From a virus, in the IMG/VR virus record IMGVR_UViG_3300032462_000009, positions 1 to 51,392 of that record: DNA of 51,392 nucleotides. One strand, written 5' to 3'. This document shows positions 7,918-17,352 of the stretch, piece by piece. Position numbers and translations under genes: made by a program. Position 1 is the stretch's first letter; every line of letters begins with the position of its first letter. The notes under the pieces were generated by a model. The model was not told where the DNA came from and ran no database searches. It saw only the letters and a list, made by a program, of their open reading frames with translations.

Positions 7918-8442
7918 TTAACCCTCCCTAATAATTAAATCGTAGATCTTTAAAAGGTTATACTCCTCTAAATCTCGTAGGTTACTTAAATTAAATTCTT
8001 TTTCTTCTATATGAGATTCTAGTTTTGAAACCCTCCACCCCCACTTATCTATATGTTCTTTAGTAATTCCTTTTATAGTATTAATACGAGGTACCGATAT
8101 AAGATCTATAGGGTTTGTTTCAATAACCGTTTTAATATGTTTTATGAAAAGAGGGTTAACCATTTCATCAGCATCAAGGTTTATTATATAATCCCCACAG
8201 CATGATTTAGTTAGTTTATTTTTCATATCTGAAAAGTTTCCTTCAAAAGGGAAGGGAAACCATCTAAAGGAATTGTTGACGGAGTGGGATCTAAGATATT
8301 CTTCTACTTTTGGAGATCCATTTTTAGAATCAAATAAAATAACGATTTCATCTTCAAGATCTTTATGTTCTAAGAGAAGTGATACTAATCTTTGGATTTC
8401 AGTTATTTCTTTACATACAGTAATAGCGAAGGAAAGTTTCAT
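7918..8442 (-). CDS. N-terminal part of a broken GT2-like glycosyltransferase, 174 aa
   Basis: Start MKLSFAITVCKEITEIQRL, acidic ILFDSKNGS at 35-43 and the DxD-type INLDADE at 87-93 define a GT2 catalytic domain. Homology is clear to WGWRVS (residue 139); the last 35 residues (EEKEFNLSNLRDLEE...IIREG) do not fit the family and look acquired. The missing C-terminal piece is at 7557-7781. Driven by a promoter-like site at 8464-8495. Confidence 0.7.
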   Translation of the reverse strand: MKLSFAITVCKEITEIQRLVSLLLEHKDLEDEIVILFDSKNGSPKVEEYLRSHSVNNSFRWFPFPFEGNFSDMKNKLTKSCCGDYIINLDADEMVNPLFIKHIKTVIETNPIDLISVPRINTIKGITKEHIDKWGWRVSKLESHIEEKEFNLSNLRDLEEYNLLKIYDLIIREG

Positions 8443-8463
8443 GATTAAGATTTTAATATATAG

Positions 8464-8495
8464 TTAATATATGATCTTAATCTTAGGTTTCCAAA
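8464..8495 (-). promoter_or_regulatory. Bacteroidota-type promoter
   Basis: Minus strand: TTTGG, 20-base spacer, -7 box TATATTAA; 21 bases upstream of the ATG at 8442 and overlapping the end of the zinc-ribbon gene. Confidence 0.55.
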
Positions 8496-8956
8496 TTTTC
8501 ATTAAAAACCCCTATAAAATCCATAGCTTCTATAAAATCTTCTCTTTCAAACATTTTAAGAGATTTTATGTCGGTCTTATGGGTATAAAACTGATTTTTC
8601 TTTCCTGGTATAGGAAATTTTTTCTTTTCCTTTTTTGTTATAGGTACAGCTTTAACAGCCCCCCATTTCCAAGTCTCAACATCAACCCCATTAACAAAGA
8701 CCATACCCACTTCCGGTATATTATAGGTTGAAGGGAACCATACTTTCCCTTCCTTGTCTTCATACATCAAATCTACATAGATGTTAGGGAGGATTTCTTT
8801 TTGTTTTTCATAGAATTCCTCTCCCACTCTCATTAGTGAGTTTGTTTGGAACCCGCAGGACCAACACATCCAATTAGAAACTTTGTCTGATATTTCTTGT
8901 TTGAAGGCTGCATCTCCTCCACATTTATCACATATAGTTAATTGCCCTTGATCCAT
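8483..8956 (-). CDS. Zinc-ribbon protein, 157 aa
   Basis: Two CxxC pairs (C9/C12 in ICDKCGG, C31/C34 in WMCWSCGFQ) form a zinc ribbon. The rest (residues 45-157) is a beta-rich domain with WKWGAVKAVPITKKEKKKF. Conserved phage proteins of this shape exist, but I know no function. It sits between the GT4-like and GT2 genes, three bases after the former. Confidence 0.65.
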   Translation of the reverse strand: MDQGQLTICDKCGGDAAFKQEISDKVSNWMCWSCGFQTNSLMRVGEEFYEKQKEILPNIYVDLMYEDKEGKVWFPSTYNIPEVGMVFVNGVDVETWKWGAVKAVPITKKEKKKFPIPGKKNQFYTHKTDIKSLKMFEREDFIEAMDFIGVFNENLET

Positions 8957-8959
8957 AAT

Positions 8960-10273
8960 TTAAGTAATTTTTGTTAATTTAGGTAGTTGATTTTTAATTG
9001 AAGGGAGAGTAGGTAATTTTAATTGTACTATAGATGGAAGTTTAATTATATGTTGGTTAAAAACATCTCCCAACTTGGAAGTCATTTTTTCTTTGTTAAA
9101 TCTATCTCTATTATGTTTCCCCTGTTTTTTTCCTTTAACCTCCCATGTTTTATAATTTTTAAATATATCTAAGAAGAAATGACCTACTTGACCATGATCT
9201 ACTGAAAACCATTGAGAACCCTCTATGAGCATTTCTTTTTCTTGAGCTGTTGGATGGATAGGAGTTAATGATCCTCCTATTAAAGCTGAAGTTGAGGGGT
9301 TTAAGAAATCAAGATGTCCTGAAAATCCACTAACCATTATAGGTTTTCCTGTAAATGAAAATTCTAATAGGGGTCTACCGAATCCTTCCCCTTTTGTGAG
9401 ACTAACCATAGTTTTTATTTTTGGATGATTGTATATTTCACATATATCCTCATCATTAATATCCCCATGTAAGAGATAGACATTAGGTAGAGGTTTTGAA
9501 GATTTAGAGGTCTTTTTTAAGGAATTAATTCTATTCATAATTTCCCTCCGGTCCATATATGAACCTTTACCACAGCTGGTTTTTAATAATAGAGCCGGTG
9601 GATTTTTTTCTTTCTTAAAAGTCTCATAAAATGACTTAACTAACAAACCTACATTTTTTCTATCTTCCCCAAAGTCTCCCTTAAGCCAATGCCCTACAAA
9701 AAGAAAGACGTTTTTATTAGGAATTGAATCTATAGTATTAAAGAGGGATTCATTTTTAAATTTTTTCTTTTTAGGGTCATAAATTTTAAGATCAGCACCT
9801 TCAAATATAACTTCTATAGGAGTATTTAGTTCTAAAACTTTTTGATCATCCCCGACTTTATATTTAGTACTTTCAAATACTTTTTTGGAATGTTCAGAAG
9901 GGACTATTATTAAATCCATTCTGTTACATCCTTCTAACCATTGAGGGGAACATATTGTAGTTTCTATTCCAGCTGTAATAAGACAATTCCATCTTCCTAT
10001 TCTTTGAGCTTCTGAAGGGATAGTTATCCAGAACATATAATCTGGTTGATAATTTAAAGGTTCATTTAAAATGTAAGAGTTTAAGAAACCCCATTCCTCT
10101 TTATGGTCTTCAATAAACCCTGAAGTAGTATTACCCCAAGGACAAGAAATAATTTTTATATCCCACTCTTCTCCTTTTAATTCTATTATAGATTTAATTT
10201 TATCTCTAGAATTAGAAGAATAGCCACTATAACAATCTATAGGTGCGTATATAACACAAGTGTTTTTGTTCAT
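8960..10273 (-). CDS. GT4-like glycosyltransferase, 437 aa
   Basis: GT-B fold of the group 1 type: N-terminal half starts with TCVIYAPIDCYSGYSSN, the middle has IVPSEHSKKVFE, and the C-terminal half has VSLTKGEGFGRPLLEFSF, matching the E-x7-E donor-binding motif region. The tail (residues 405-437, repeated LPSI/LPTL) is low-complexity. Overlaps the upstream GT4-like gene by four bases. Confidence 0.75.
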   Translation of the reverse strand: MNKNTCVIYAPIDCYSGYSSNSRDKIKSIIELKGEEWDIKIISCPWGNTTSGFIEDHKEEWGFLNSYILNEPLNYQPDYMFWITIPSEAQRIGRWNCLITAGIETTICSPQWLEGCNRMDLIIVPSEHSKKVFESTKYKVGDDQKVLELNTPIEVIFEGADLKIYDPKKKKFKNESLFNTIDSIPNKNVFLFVGHWLKGDFGEDRKNVGLLVKSFYETFKKEKNPPALLLKTSCGKGSYMDRREIMNRINSLKKTSKSSKPLPNVYLLHGDINDEDICEIYNHPKIKTMVSLTKGEGFGRPLLEFSFTGKPIMVSGFSGHLDFLNPSTSALIGGSLTPIHPTAQEKEMLIEGSQWFSVDHGQVGHFFLDIFKNYKTWEVKGKKQGKHNRDRFNKEKMTSKLGDVFNQHIIKLPSIVQLKLPTLPSIKNQLPKLTKIT

Positions 10274-11763
10274 ATATATAAAAGTTTATGATTTAAAGTT
10301 CTAGGTTTGAATTCATCATCCTTATAAAATTCGTATTTTTCTCTGGGGGACCAAGTTTTAAATAGTTCCTCCATCCCTTCTATTACTCTTTCTCCCATTC
10401 TTGAAGATGTGAAACCTATATTCTCTTTTAAAGCCCATTTCATCCCTTCTTCCCCATATAATTTTCTATCAAAAGGTTGAGTATTATATAGAGACTTTAT
10501 AGCACCTAAAATGTCTTTAATATCACATCTACTATCGAATATATAAGGAGTTTGAGGTGAGCCTACTAAGGATAATGATTTTGGAAATATAGGATAAGCC
10601 CAACTCCCATGATTTAAATAGGTTTTTTGATGGTTTGAAGGTACATCTTTATCGTTTACATATAATTCCCCTCTATTATCTTTAAAACCCATTTGGTCTT
10701 GCATCCCTCCCGTTACAGTGGCTATGAAAGGAGTAGCAGTTAATAAAGCTTCTGTTAAACTTAAACCCCAACCTTCAGCAGATGAAGGTAATATTACTCC
10801 ATCCGAACAATTATAAAGATAATTCATATATTTTGGAGGTAATTTGCCTCCAGAGAGAGCTACATTATTACAGTCCCTACTAAACAAATATTCTATAGTT
10901 GCTTGAAGGTCAGTTCCTTCATTAGATATAGGTTCTGTATGGCAAATTAATAAACATTTATCTTGTTGTTCTTTAGGGAGTGAATCTGTAAATTCTTTCC
11001 ATGCTCCTAAAATGTCAGGGATTGATTTTCTTCTTATGTTTCTCGAATTTAATAACAAGACAAAGTTCTTTTCAAGGCCTTTAAATAATTCAGATTTGAA
11101 TTTTTCAAATTCTTCATCTTCTCCTTTTATTGGATAGAAAGTTTTTTCATCTAAACCATGAGGGATATATTTTAAGAGAATTGGTGTTTTTCTATTACCC
11201 GCCCCAAAAAAGTAATTAATACCAGAATCCATATCTTTATGGGAAACTTTATTATTTTCTAAACATAAATGATTTATTACTTTGGTTTGTTTATTTATAG
11301 AAAATAAAGCATCACAAGATTCATAAAATTCCGAGTTATATAAAGGAACAGGCATATCATCCCATATATTAAGGTAGGCTATAGGAATATCTTTTCTAAT
11401 TTCATTTTCCATCATAAATAACCATTCAAAATATCTAGGGTCGGTTATTAAGAATATGGCTTCTATTTTCTCTTTCTTTATTATTTCTAATATAAGTGAT
11501 GGGGTACCATAACCTTTAACAGGATAGGAGATAAATGAAGCGTCCGCCACTTTAGATCCTTCAACAATCATACTAGATAAATCTAATCTTTTACCTTGGT
11601 CAGGATGGTTTATACTTCCCGCAATTTGGACCCAATTATATTTATGACAAGTATTATATATAATTTCCCTCCCTATATGCCCCACACCACTATGGGATCT
11701 TATATCATCCGTTATGAGAAGGATTTTCTTCCTTTCGTCTTTTTTAATTTGGTCTTTTTTCAT
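10270..11763 (-). CDS. GT4-like glycosyltransferase, 497 aa
   Basis: N-terminal motif ILLITDDIRSHSGVGHIGRE (Gly-rich acceptor side), KYIPHGLDEKTFYP before the donor domain, and LPSSAEGWGLSLTEALLTA with the E-x7-E motif are typical of group 1 (GT4) enzymes. Probably the first enzyme gene of the sugar cluster, starting ten bases after the stop of a small RHH-like gene. Confidence 0.8.
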   Translation of the reverse strand: MKKDQIKKDERKKILLITDDIRSHSGVGHIGREIIYNTCHKYNWVQIAGSINHPDQGKRLDLSSMIVEGSKVADASFISYPVKGYGTPSLILEIIKKEKIEAIFLITDPRYFEWLFMMENEIRKDIPIAYLNIWDDMPVPLYNSEFYESCDALFSINKQTKVINHLCLENNKVSHKDMDSGINYFFGAGNRKTPILLKYIPHGLDEKTFYPIKGEDEEFEKFKSELFKGLEKNFVLLLNSRNIRRKSIPDILGAWKEFTDSLPKEQQDKCLLICHTEPISNEGTDLQATIEYLFSRDCNNVALSGGKLPPKYMNYLYNCSDGVILPSSAEGWGLSLTEALLTATPFIATVTGGMQDQMGFKDNRGELYVNDKDVPSNHQKTYLNHGSWAYPIFPKSLSLVGSPQTPYIFDSRCDIKDILGAIKSLYNTQPFDRKLYGEEGMKWALKENIGFTSSRMGERVIEGMEELFKTWSPREKYEFYKDDEFKPRTLNHKLLYI

Positions 11764-11772
11764 TTGTATAAT

Positions 11773-11946
11773 TTAAGGTTTTATATCTACCTGATGAATC
11801 ATTTTTCTAAATTCTGGGTCTTTATTGTATAAATAAATAACCCTATCTGATAGTTTTTGGAAGCTAAATTTATACCTTATAGTATTAATTTTAAATTCAT
11901 CCCAAGAAATATCATCTATTTTAACGCTCGTTAATCTTTGCCCCAT
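11773..11946 (-). CDS. Small ribbon-helix-helix-like protein, 57 aa
   Basis: Starts MGQRLTSVKIDDISWDEFKI. A short strand (TSVKID) then two helices (WDEFKINTIRYK, FQKLSDRVIYLY) match the ribbon-helix-helix layout of small DNA-binding repressors. I recall similar proteins in marine phages. Could regulate the sugar genes downstream, which is inference. Lies in the 213-base gap between the nuclease and GT4 genes. Confidence 0.6.
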   Translation of the reverse strand: MGQRLTSVKIDDISWDEFKINTIRYKFSFQKLSDRVIYLYNKDPEFRKMIHQVDIKP

Positions 11947-11976
11947 AATGTTAATTGTTTATATATAAATATATAA

Positions 11977-12978
11977 CTATTCTTCATAAGTAACAGAACA
12001 GAGTTTTGTTTTATAAAAAGGACACCAGTGACAGTTATTATTTATGATAGGTTTATGATCTGCATCTTTATATCCTTGCTGGTCAAAGGCTTCTGTTATA
12101 AATTTTTCTAAAGCCTTAGAAGCCTTCCCTAATTTAATTTTACCTGATGGAGGTGAAAATCTTTGAATTTTAGGTATATTATATTCAGGATGGTCATATA
12201 CTTTTCTCTTAAGAATAAAGAATTCAATTTTTATTTTATCTAAATTAATCCCAAACATTTCAGAAAAAAACTTCTTATATAAAATAAGTTGAAACTGTTT
12301 ATTTTCATCCTTTTTAGCTTTGTCATTCCATCCTCTGGTACTGGTTTTTAAGTCGATTATATGAAATACCCCTGTAGGTTCATGGAATAATACGACATCT
12401 AAGTAACCCTGGTAAATAACGCGTTTAAAGCGGTGATTAGGCGTTAAAGTTATAGGTAACTCACATGCAACTAAATACCATCCGCGTTTGCTAAAATATT
12501 TGCTCCTATTCTTGACTATATGGTTAATAATCCCTTCCCCATCTTCAAAGAATTCTCCTAGTTCTTCTGGAGTACTAAAATGGGAATTATTGTTTTTGAC
12601 ATATTGTTTTTTATATTCTTTTCTTAAGGCCTCTTCAAATATACCTAATATATCCTCTCTGTCAGCTTCTGCCCCACTTTTTTCATACATGATGGTTAAA
12701 TAATGTTGGAGGGCTTCATGCAAGGCTGTTCCAAACACTGTATGAATGGTAGAGTTGAAAGTTTTATGACCTTCTACATAATTTAATGACCACTTTTTAG
12801 GGCATTCATTAAACATAGAAAATTGAGAATAAGAAATATTTTTTTGGAAAGTATAATCTATTTCTATAGGAGTATAGTTTTGAATAGCTTCTATAAGTTT
12901 AGGGATGTACTTCTTTTTTTTCTTATTCTTAAGAGTAGGTTTATACTTTTCAGGGAACGAAAATAAATTATTTTCCAT
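11977..12978 (-). CDS. PD-(D/E)XK nuclease, RecB/Cas4-like, 333 aa
   Basis: GTALHE (H87), GYLDVV (D194), IIDLKT (D209, K211) and QFQLILYK are the ordered motifs of RecB-family nucleases. Cys59 plus a C-terminal cluster CHWCPFYKTKLC (C316, C319, C327) match the 4Fe-4S arrangement of AddB/Cas4-type enzymes. Likely a 5' or 3' end-processing exonuclease in recombination or replication, next to the clamp-loader genes. Its ATG overlaps the stop of the 58-aa gene (TAATG). Confidence 0.8.
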   Translation of the reverse strand: MENNLFSFPEKYKPTLKNKKKKKYIPKLIEAIQNYTPIEIDYTFQKNISYSQFSMFNECPKKWSLNYVEGHKTFNSTIHTVFGTALHEALQHYLTIMYEKSGAEADREDILGIFEEALRKEYKKQYVKNNNSHFSTPEELGEFFEDGEGIINHIVKNRSKYFSKRGWYLVACELPITLTPNHRFKRVIYQGYLDVVLFHEPTGVFHIIDLKTSTRGWNDKAKKDENKQFQLILYKKFFSEMFGINLDKIKIEFFILKRKVYDHPEYNIPKIQRFSPPSGKIKLGKASKALEKFITEAFDQQGYKDADHKPIINNNCHWCPFYKTKLCSVTYEE

Positions 12979-13154
12979 TATCTAGGACCAATTAATAAGC
13001 CTCTACTGTCTTTGGTTTTTTTATAGGTAAGAATTTGAATCATTTCATAGGTCTCCTTAATCTCTAAACTCTTAGATAAATCACCATCATTATAATGATC
13101 AATAAGAGAACTTAAGTGAGATTCTAATTCCTCTATTTTTTCTCCTATGCTCAT
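12978..13154 (-). CDS. Small hypothetical protein, 58 aa
   Basis: Starts MSIGEKIEELESHLSSLID; acidic helix then MIQILTYKKTKDSRGLL. Both ends overlap neighbours (ATGA with the 79-aa gene, TAATG with the nuclease gene), strong positional support for translation. Function unknown; its place among replication genes suggests a small accessory factor. Confidence 0.65.
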   Translation of the reverse strand: MSIGEKIEELESHLSSLIDHYNDGDLSKSLEIKETYEMIQILTYKKTKDSRGLLIGPR

Positions 13155-13390
13155 ATTACATGTTTTGAATATTCTTCTCTAAGGTCAGCAGGTATAGTAT
13201 CCTTTATTATTTTATTAGTTATAGGATCATAAAAAACAGGGATTGGTAATAAACCATCTTCCTCCCCACCAGAAAGGAATTTTGAGACTTTTCTTAATAT
13301 TACTCCTTGCTGGAATATCACTCCACCTTCAGGGGTTTCAATACTGGTGGTGGATTTTAAATCCAAATTCATTTGAGGTACTTGTTCCAT
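13151..13390 (-). CDS. Hypothetical protein, 79 aa
   Basis: Contains IFQQGVILRKVSKFLSGGEE then LLPIPVFYDPITNKII. By eye this resembles a short conserved marine-phage protein that usually carries a zinc ribbon; here the cysteines are absent. Role unknown. Packed between the gp62-like gene and the 58-aa gene. Confidence 0.6.
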   Translation of the reverse strand: MEQVPQMNLDLKSTTSIETPEGGVIFQQGVILRKVSKFLSGGEEDGLLPIPVFYDPITNKIIKDTIPADLREEYSKHVI

Positions 13391-13391
13391 T

Positions 13392-13844
13392 TTATTTTGT
13401 TTTTAATAAATTTTTAGCTTCTTTTCCATCTATCCCATAATCCTCTAAGATTTGACTAAACCATTCTTTAGGCATTATTCTTAAATAATCATTAGATTCT
13501 TTTATTGAGATATCAAATAAATTAGATATCAGTTTTAATTTATCTTCATTTAGTTTTGAAGATTTTGATTTTATATATGGTGAATATGTTCTATTGTTCT
13601 TAGGTATAAGATTTGAATATATTCTATATAGTTTTTCTTTGTCTGAAGTTAGGGATTGTATTTCATCTATAAGTTCAATATATGAGGGGTTCATACTTAA
13701 AAATAAACTTATCATATATGGATCAAAAGTTTTCCATTGTTCAGGAGTAAAAGATTTATAATCGGATTTAGTTTTGATTATTTCTTCTAACCATGAAAAT
13801 ATATTCCATTTTTTATTCTTCACCATCAATATTCTTGATTTCAA
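13392..13844 (-). CDS. Probable clamp-loader small subunit (gp62-like), 150 aa
   Basis: The order of features matches marine T4-type gp62: FDPYMISLFLSMNPSYIELI, then LYRIYSNLIPKNNRTYSPY, then a helical end with ISIKESNDYLRIMPKE. It directly follows the gp44-like ATPase, as in T4. gp62 joins gp44 to load the sliding clamp. Similarity is weak and judged by eye. Start could instead be Met7 (13826). Confidence 0.6.
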   Translation of the reverse strand: MKSRILMVKNKKWNIFSWLEEIIKTKSDYKSFTPEQWKTFDPYMISLFLSMNPSYIELIDEIQSLTSDKEKLYRIYSNLIPKNNRTYSPYIKSKSSKLNEDKLKLISNLFDISIKESNDYLRIMPKEWFSQILEDYGIDGKEAKNLLKTK

Positions 13845-13848
13845 CCCT

Positions 13849-14769
13849 TCATGAAATTACTTTTAGAAGTTTAGCTAAAGTAGATACTATGTTGATCTCT
13901 TTATTTAATCTACTTTGGGTCTTATATAAACCCTCCTCTATTAAAATTATAATTTCAGCAGTGTCTCCTTTTTTGTCATATTCCTCTATATTTTCATATA
14001 AGAATCTATATACATCCTCAAAATCATTTTTATTAGCATCAACTAATATTTGTCTTAGATTTTTTAATGAACTTCTATCTGGGGATTTAAGTATATCTAA
14101 TACTAATTCTTTCCAATTATCTTGTGAATTTGTTATTTTTCCTAATTTTATTTCACCTTTTAAAGTAAATTGATCACAAAGGTTATACATACTCCTCAAA
14201 TCAGGATAAGTACTATTTATGATGGTAACTAAATCCTCCTTACTATATTTTATTTCTTGTTGATCTAATATTTCCATTAAACGTTTTCCTACTACCTGTT
14301 TTGATGGAGGTAATAATTCAAATTCTTGTAAACGGCTCCTAAGAGGTTCTATTAATCTTTCAGGAAAGTTACCTGTTAATATGAACCTAGTATTTAAACT
14401 AAAAGTTTCCATCATATTTAAAAGCAATACTTGACTCGCTTCTAGAATATGAGTTGCTTCATCTAGAATAACTATTTTTAGAGGTTTAAATGAACCCGCA
14501 GAGGCAAAAGATCCTACTTTTTCTTTTATAGAATCCATCCCCCTATTATCCATAGCATTCAAATATAAAAAATCACAATCTATATTTTTGGCTAAAATTT
14601 TGGATAAAGTAGACTTCCCACATCCTGGAAGTTTAGAGAACAAACCTATATGAGGTATGTCTTGTTTCTCTATATATTCCTCAAATTTATTTTTCTGATC
14701 TTCATCACAAATGAAACCTTTTAAAGTATCAGGTCTAGCAAGCTCATTAAGAATTGTATGTTTCTTCAT
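13849..14769 (-). CDS. Clamp-loader ATPase (gp44-like, AAA+), 306 aa
   Basis: Walker A GCGKST (49-54), Walker B VILDEATH (100-107), sensor 1 ILTGNF and the Arg-finger-like EPLRSR are those of RFC/gp44 clamp-loader ATPases. It opens the gp45-like clamp (17363-18097) on primer ends for the polymerase. The -7 box of its promoter ends only four bases before the ATG, so the mRNA may be almost leaderless. Confidence 0.85.
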   Translation of the reverse strand: MKKHTILNELARPDTLKGFICDEDQKNKFEEYIEKQDIPHIGLFSKLPGCGKSTLSKILAKNIDCDFLYLNAMDNRGMDSIKEKVGSFASAGSFKPLKIVILDEATHILEASQVLLLNMMETFSLNTRFILTGNFPERLIEPLRSRLQEFELLPPSKQVVGKRLMEILDQQEIKYSKEDLVTIINSTYPDLRSMYNLCDQFTLKGEIKLGKITNSQDNWKELVLDILKSPDRSSLKNLRQILVDANKNDFEDVYRFLYENIEEYDKKGDTAEIIILIEEGLYKTQSRLNKEINIVSTLAKLLKVIS

Positions 14770-14773
14770 ATAT

Positions 14774-14805
14774 TTAATATAACATAAATTTAATTAAAGG
14801 CCAAA
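14774..14805 (-). promoter_or_regulatory. Bacteroidota-type promoter
   Basis: Minus strand: TTTGG, 20-base spacer, -7 box TATATTAA preceded by ATGT. The ATG at 14769 begins only five bases past the box. Confidence 0.6.
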
Positions 14806-15087
14806 TTATATACCTTGTTTAAATGTACCATAGATACTATATTCTTTAGGGGGAGATGGTGGGTGTACTTCTACTTCCTCTATATTTACCGAATATAAGT
14901 TTCCTCCTATAGGGTCTAAGTAAAAAGCTTTATTAAATCCTGTATTTTGGAAGTATGCTTCTAAAGCTTCTGTAAGGGAATTATATACCGTAAGGGATGA
15001 TTTTAATACCCAATTATCTCCATTTGTCCCTTTGAGAGGTCTTCTGGTAGCTATAAGGACTTTTGACTCTATTATTTCTTTTTCCAT
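14806..15087 (-). CDS. Hypothetical protein, 93 aa
   Basis: Start MEKEIIESKVLIATRRPLKG. Mostly beta: VLKSSLTVYNSLTEALEAYF, FYLDPIGGNLYSVNIEEVEV. A Pro-rich stretch (HPPSPPKEY) near the end. No family recognised. Lies between groEL and the clamp loader, one base after the groEL stop. Confidence 0.6.
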   Translation of the reverse strand: MEKEIIESKVLIATRRPLKGTNGDNWVLKSSLTVYNSLTEALEAYFQNTGFNKAFYLDPIGGNLYSVNIEEVEVHPPSPPKEYSIYGTFKQGI

Positions 15088-15088
15088 A

Positions 15089-16741
15089 TTAATACATACT
15101 TTGCATCATATTCTGAGATGATTCTTCTGATTTATCTTCGGGAATATCTATTATTACAGCTTCTGTAAGTAATACTATTCCTGCCACAGAACAAGCATTT
15201 TCTAATGCTACTCTACAAACTTTAGTAGGGTCTATAATCCCTTTTTCAATCATGTTAACTACGGTTTCTGTTTTTAAATCAAAACCAAAATGAGGAGATG
15301 AACCTGCTTTACCTTTTTTTAGGATTTCATCAGTTATACTAAATATTTCTTGAAGAGAATATCCGGCATTTTCTAATATTTTATTAAAGGGGGATGAACA
15401 TGCTCTATAAACTATACTTTGACCTGTTTTGAAACTTTTACTACTACTTTTATCTTCAATTATAGCTTCTTTAGCAAACAATAAAGCAACTCCTCCTCCA
15501 GGTATAATTCCTTCTTCTAAAGCGGCTTTGGTCGCATGTAAAGCATCATCAACGCGGTCCTTCTTCTCTTTCATTTCCGTTTCACTATTCCCACCAACAT
15601 GGATTATAGATACTCCTCCTACCATTTTAGCTAATCTATCTTGCACTTGTTCCTTCTCAAATGGTGACTTTGAAATGTCTATTTGGTTTTGAAGTTCTTC
15701 CACTCTAGAATTAATAGCTTCTTCATCTCCCTTCCCATCAATTATAGTTGTTTGATCTTTAGTAATGTTGGCTACTCTGGCCTCACCAAACCATTCATAA
15801 CTAAACTTATCAAGTTTCATACCTTTACTTTTACTAAAAACTTGACCTCCTGTAAGAGTAGCTATATCTTCTAATATAAGTTTTCTTCTATCTCCAAAGT
15901 CTGGAGCTTTGACAGCACATACTTTTATAGTTCCTCTTGCTTTGTTAACTATAAGGGTAGCTAAGGCTTCATGGTCTATGTCTTCCGCTATAATTAAAAG
16001 AGATTTATTGCTGGAAGATACAGACTCTAATATAGGAAGAAGTTCTTTAACTTGAGTAAATTTTTCATCTGCAATTAATATATATGGGTTTTCTAAAGTA
16101 CAAGACATTTCATTATTGTTGGTGACAAAGAAATGGGATTTATATCCTCTATCAAACTGCATACCTTCTACATTTTCAAGAAAAGTCTCTCCTGTTTTTG
16201 ATTCTTCTATATGTACTATTCCATCTTTCCCTACTGTTTTTACAGCTAAAGAAATAAGTTTCCCTACTTCAACATCATTATTAGCAGAAATCATAGCTAC
16301 TTGTTCTAGTTGGAAGTCTTGAGAAATATCTTTTGATATATGTTTTTTCAAATGATCAATAACTTGAGAAACCGCATTGTCAATTCCTCTTTTAACCTCT
16401 ACAGAATTAACTAAGGGATTAATTTCTTCCGCCCCCAGGTTTACCATTTGTTGAGTTAGTAGTGTAGAGGTAGTAGTTCCATCCCCGGCTTTATCCGAAG
16501 TGTTAATTGATGCTTGCTTTACCATCTGCGCTCCTATATCTTCTACAGGATCATCAAGTTTTTCTATAGCTTTAGCAACAGATACTCCATCCTTGGTAGA
16601 AGTAACTTCTCCATTTTTAATATAGACGGCGTTTCTACCATTAGGTCCTAATGTTGATACTACAGCGTCTGCTAACTGGTTTATCCCTTTTATAAGTTTA
16701 GTTCTTCCTTGGGTTGAAAGATGTATTTTTTGTTTTTTCAT
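15089..16741 (-). CDS. groEL: GroEL-type chaperonin, 550 aa
   Basis: Full-length Hsp60: [21 protein letters not shown]-site [41 protein letters not shown] and [13 protein letters not shown] are all present. It lacks the bacterial C-terminal Gly-Gly-Met repeats and ends MMQSMY. It should form the folding cage, probably for capsid proteins or the large polymerase. Follows groES by ten bases, the usual order. Confidence 0.97.
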   Translation of the reverse strand: MKKQKIHLSTQGRTKLIKGINQLADAVVSTLGPNGRNAVYIKNGEVTSTKDGVSVAKAIEKLDDPVEDIGAQMVKQASINTSDKAGDGTTTSTLLTQQMVNLGAEEINPLVNSVEVKRGIDNAVSQVIDHLKKHISKDISQDFQLEQVAMISANNDVEVGKLISLAVKTVGKDGIVHIEESKTGETFLENVEGMQFDRGYKSHFFVTNNNEMSCTLENPYILIADEKFTQVKELLPILESVSSSNKSLLIIAEDIDHEALATLIVNKARGTIKVCAVKAPDFGDRRKLILEDIATLTGGQVFSKSKGMKLDKFSYEWFGEARVANITKDQTTIIDGKGDEEAINSRVEELQNQIDISKSPFEKEQVQDRLAKMVGGVSIIHVGGNSETEMKEKKDRVDDALHATKAALEEGIIPGGGVALLFAKEAIIEDKSSSKSFKTGQSIVYRACSSPFNKILENAGYSLQEIFSITDEILKKGKAGSSPHFGFDLKTETVVNMIEKGIIDPTKVCRVALENACSVAGIVLLTEAVIIDIPEDKSEESSQNMMQSMY

Positions 16742-16751
16742 GTTTTGTTTC

Positions 16752-17054
16752 TTATTTAATAACAGCTAATATTTGTTTCTCTGGACCTATAAAATATTCT
16801 TGTCCTTTAAATTCGAACCTGGTAAAACCCATAGTAGGAAGAACAACTACATCCCCTATATTAATTCGGGTTGGGATAAGATTTCCCATAACCGAATAAC
16901 TTCCGGGCCCTACATCTACTACAGTTCCTTTCTTATTTATATCTTTCCCTAAATCTGGTACTATAATAGAACCATGAGATTCTTCTTCATCCTCAAAGGG
17001 TAATACTATAACGGCATCAAAGAGGGCAGTGAGTTTTTGTTCTTTTTTATTCAT
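16752..17054 (-). CDS. groES: GroES-type co-chaperonin, 100 aa
   Basis: FDAVIVLPFEDEEESHGSI, VPDLGKDINKKGTVVDVGPG, IGDVVVLPTMGFTRFEFKG and EYFIGPEKQILAVIK follow the co-chaperonin fold, including the mobile loop region with IIVPD. Normal length. Overlaps the upstream 101-aa gene by eight bases and precedes groEL. Confidence 0.92.
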   Translation of the reverse strand: MNKKEQKLTALFDAVIVLPFEDEEESHGSIIVPDLGKDINKKGTVVDVGPGSYSVMGNLIPTRINIGDVVVLPTMGFTRFEFKGQEYFIGPEKQILAVIK

Positions 17055-17352
17055 CTATTTTTAATTTTTCCATTAAAGTTTTCAATTCGTCATTTATATT
17101 TTGAAAAGTTTGAAGGTAGGAATTAATTGAGGTATATTCCTTTTGATCCTCTTGAACTTTTATAGTGCTTATTTTTTTAAGTACATCACCTAATTTAGGA
17201 TAAAAACCTAATTTAGAATCAGAAGAAACATAATATTTCCCTTTTGTTCTACTTTTAAATATAGTATAACAATATCTATCTTTAGATAGATAATAGGGGT
17301 CTAGATTCTTATCTTTTATAATAACATTAAGTTGGACTTTACCTCTACTCAT
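17047..17352 (-). CDS. Hypothetical protein, 101 aa
   Basis: Start MSRGKVQLNVIIKDKNLDPY; a beta-rich first half with a Lys/Arg/Tyr-rich loop (KSRTKGKYYVSSDSK) and a helical end (LKTLMEKLKIDE). No family recognised. Sits between the sliding clamp and groES in the same transcript. Confidence 0.65.
   Translation of the reverse strand: MSRGKVQLNVIIKDKNLDPYYLSKDRYCYTIFKSRTKGKYYVSSDSKLGFYPKLGDVLKKISTIKVQEDQKEYTSINSYLQTFQNINDELKTLMEKLKIDE

Noticed and set aside
7782-8030. Group I intron in the GT2 gene
   Set aside because: No core (P/Q/R/S-like) segments were visible and the downstream piece has its own ATG and frame.
11966-11997. Promoter before the small RHH-like gene
   Set aside because: A TATATTTA box is present, but the -33 position reads TCTG, too far from TTTG.
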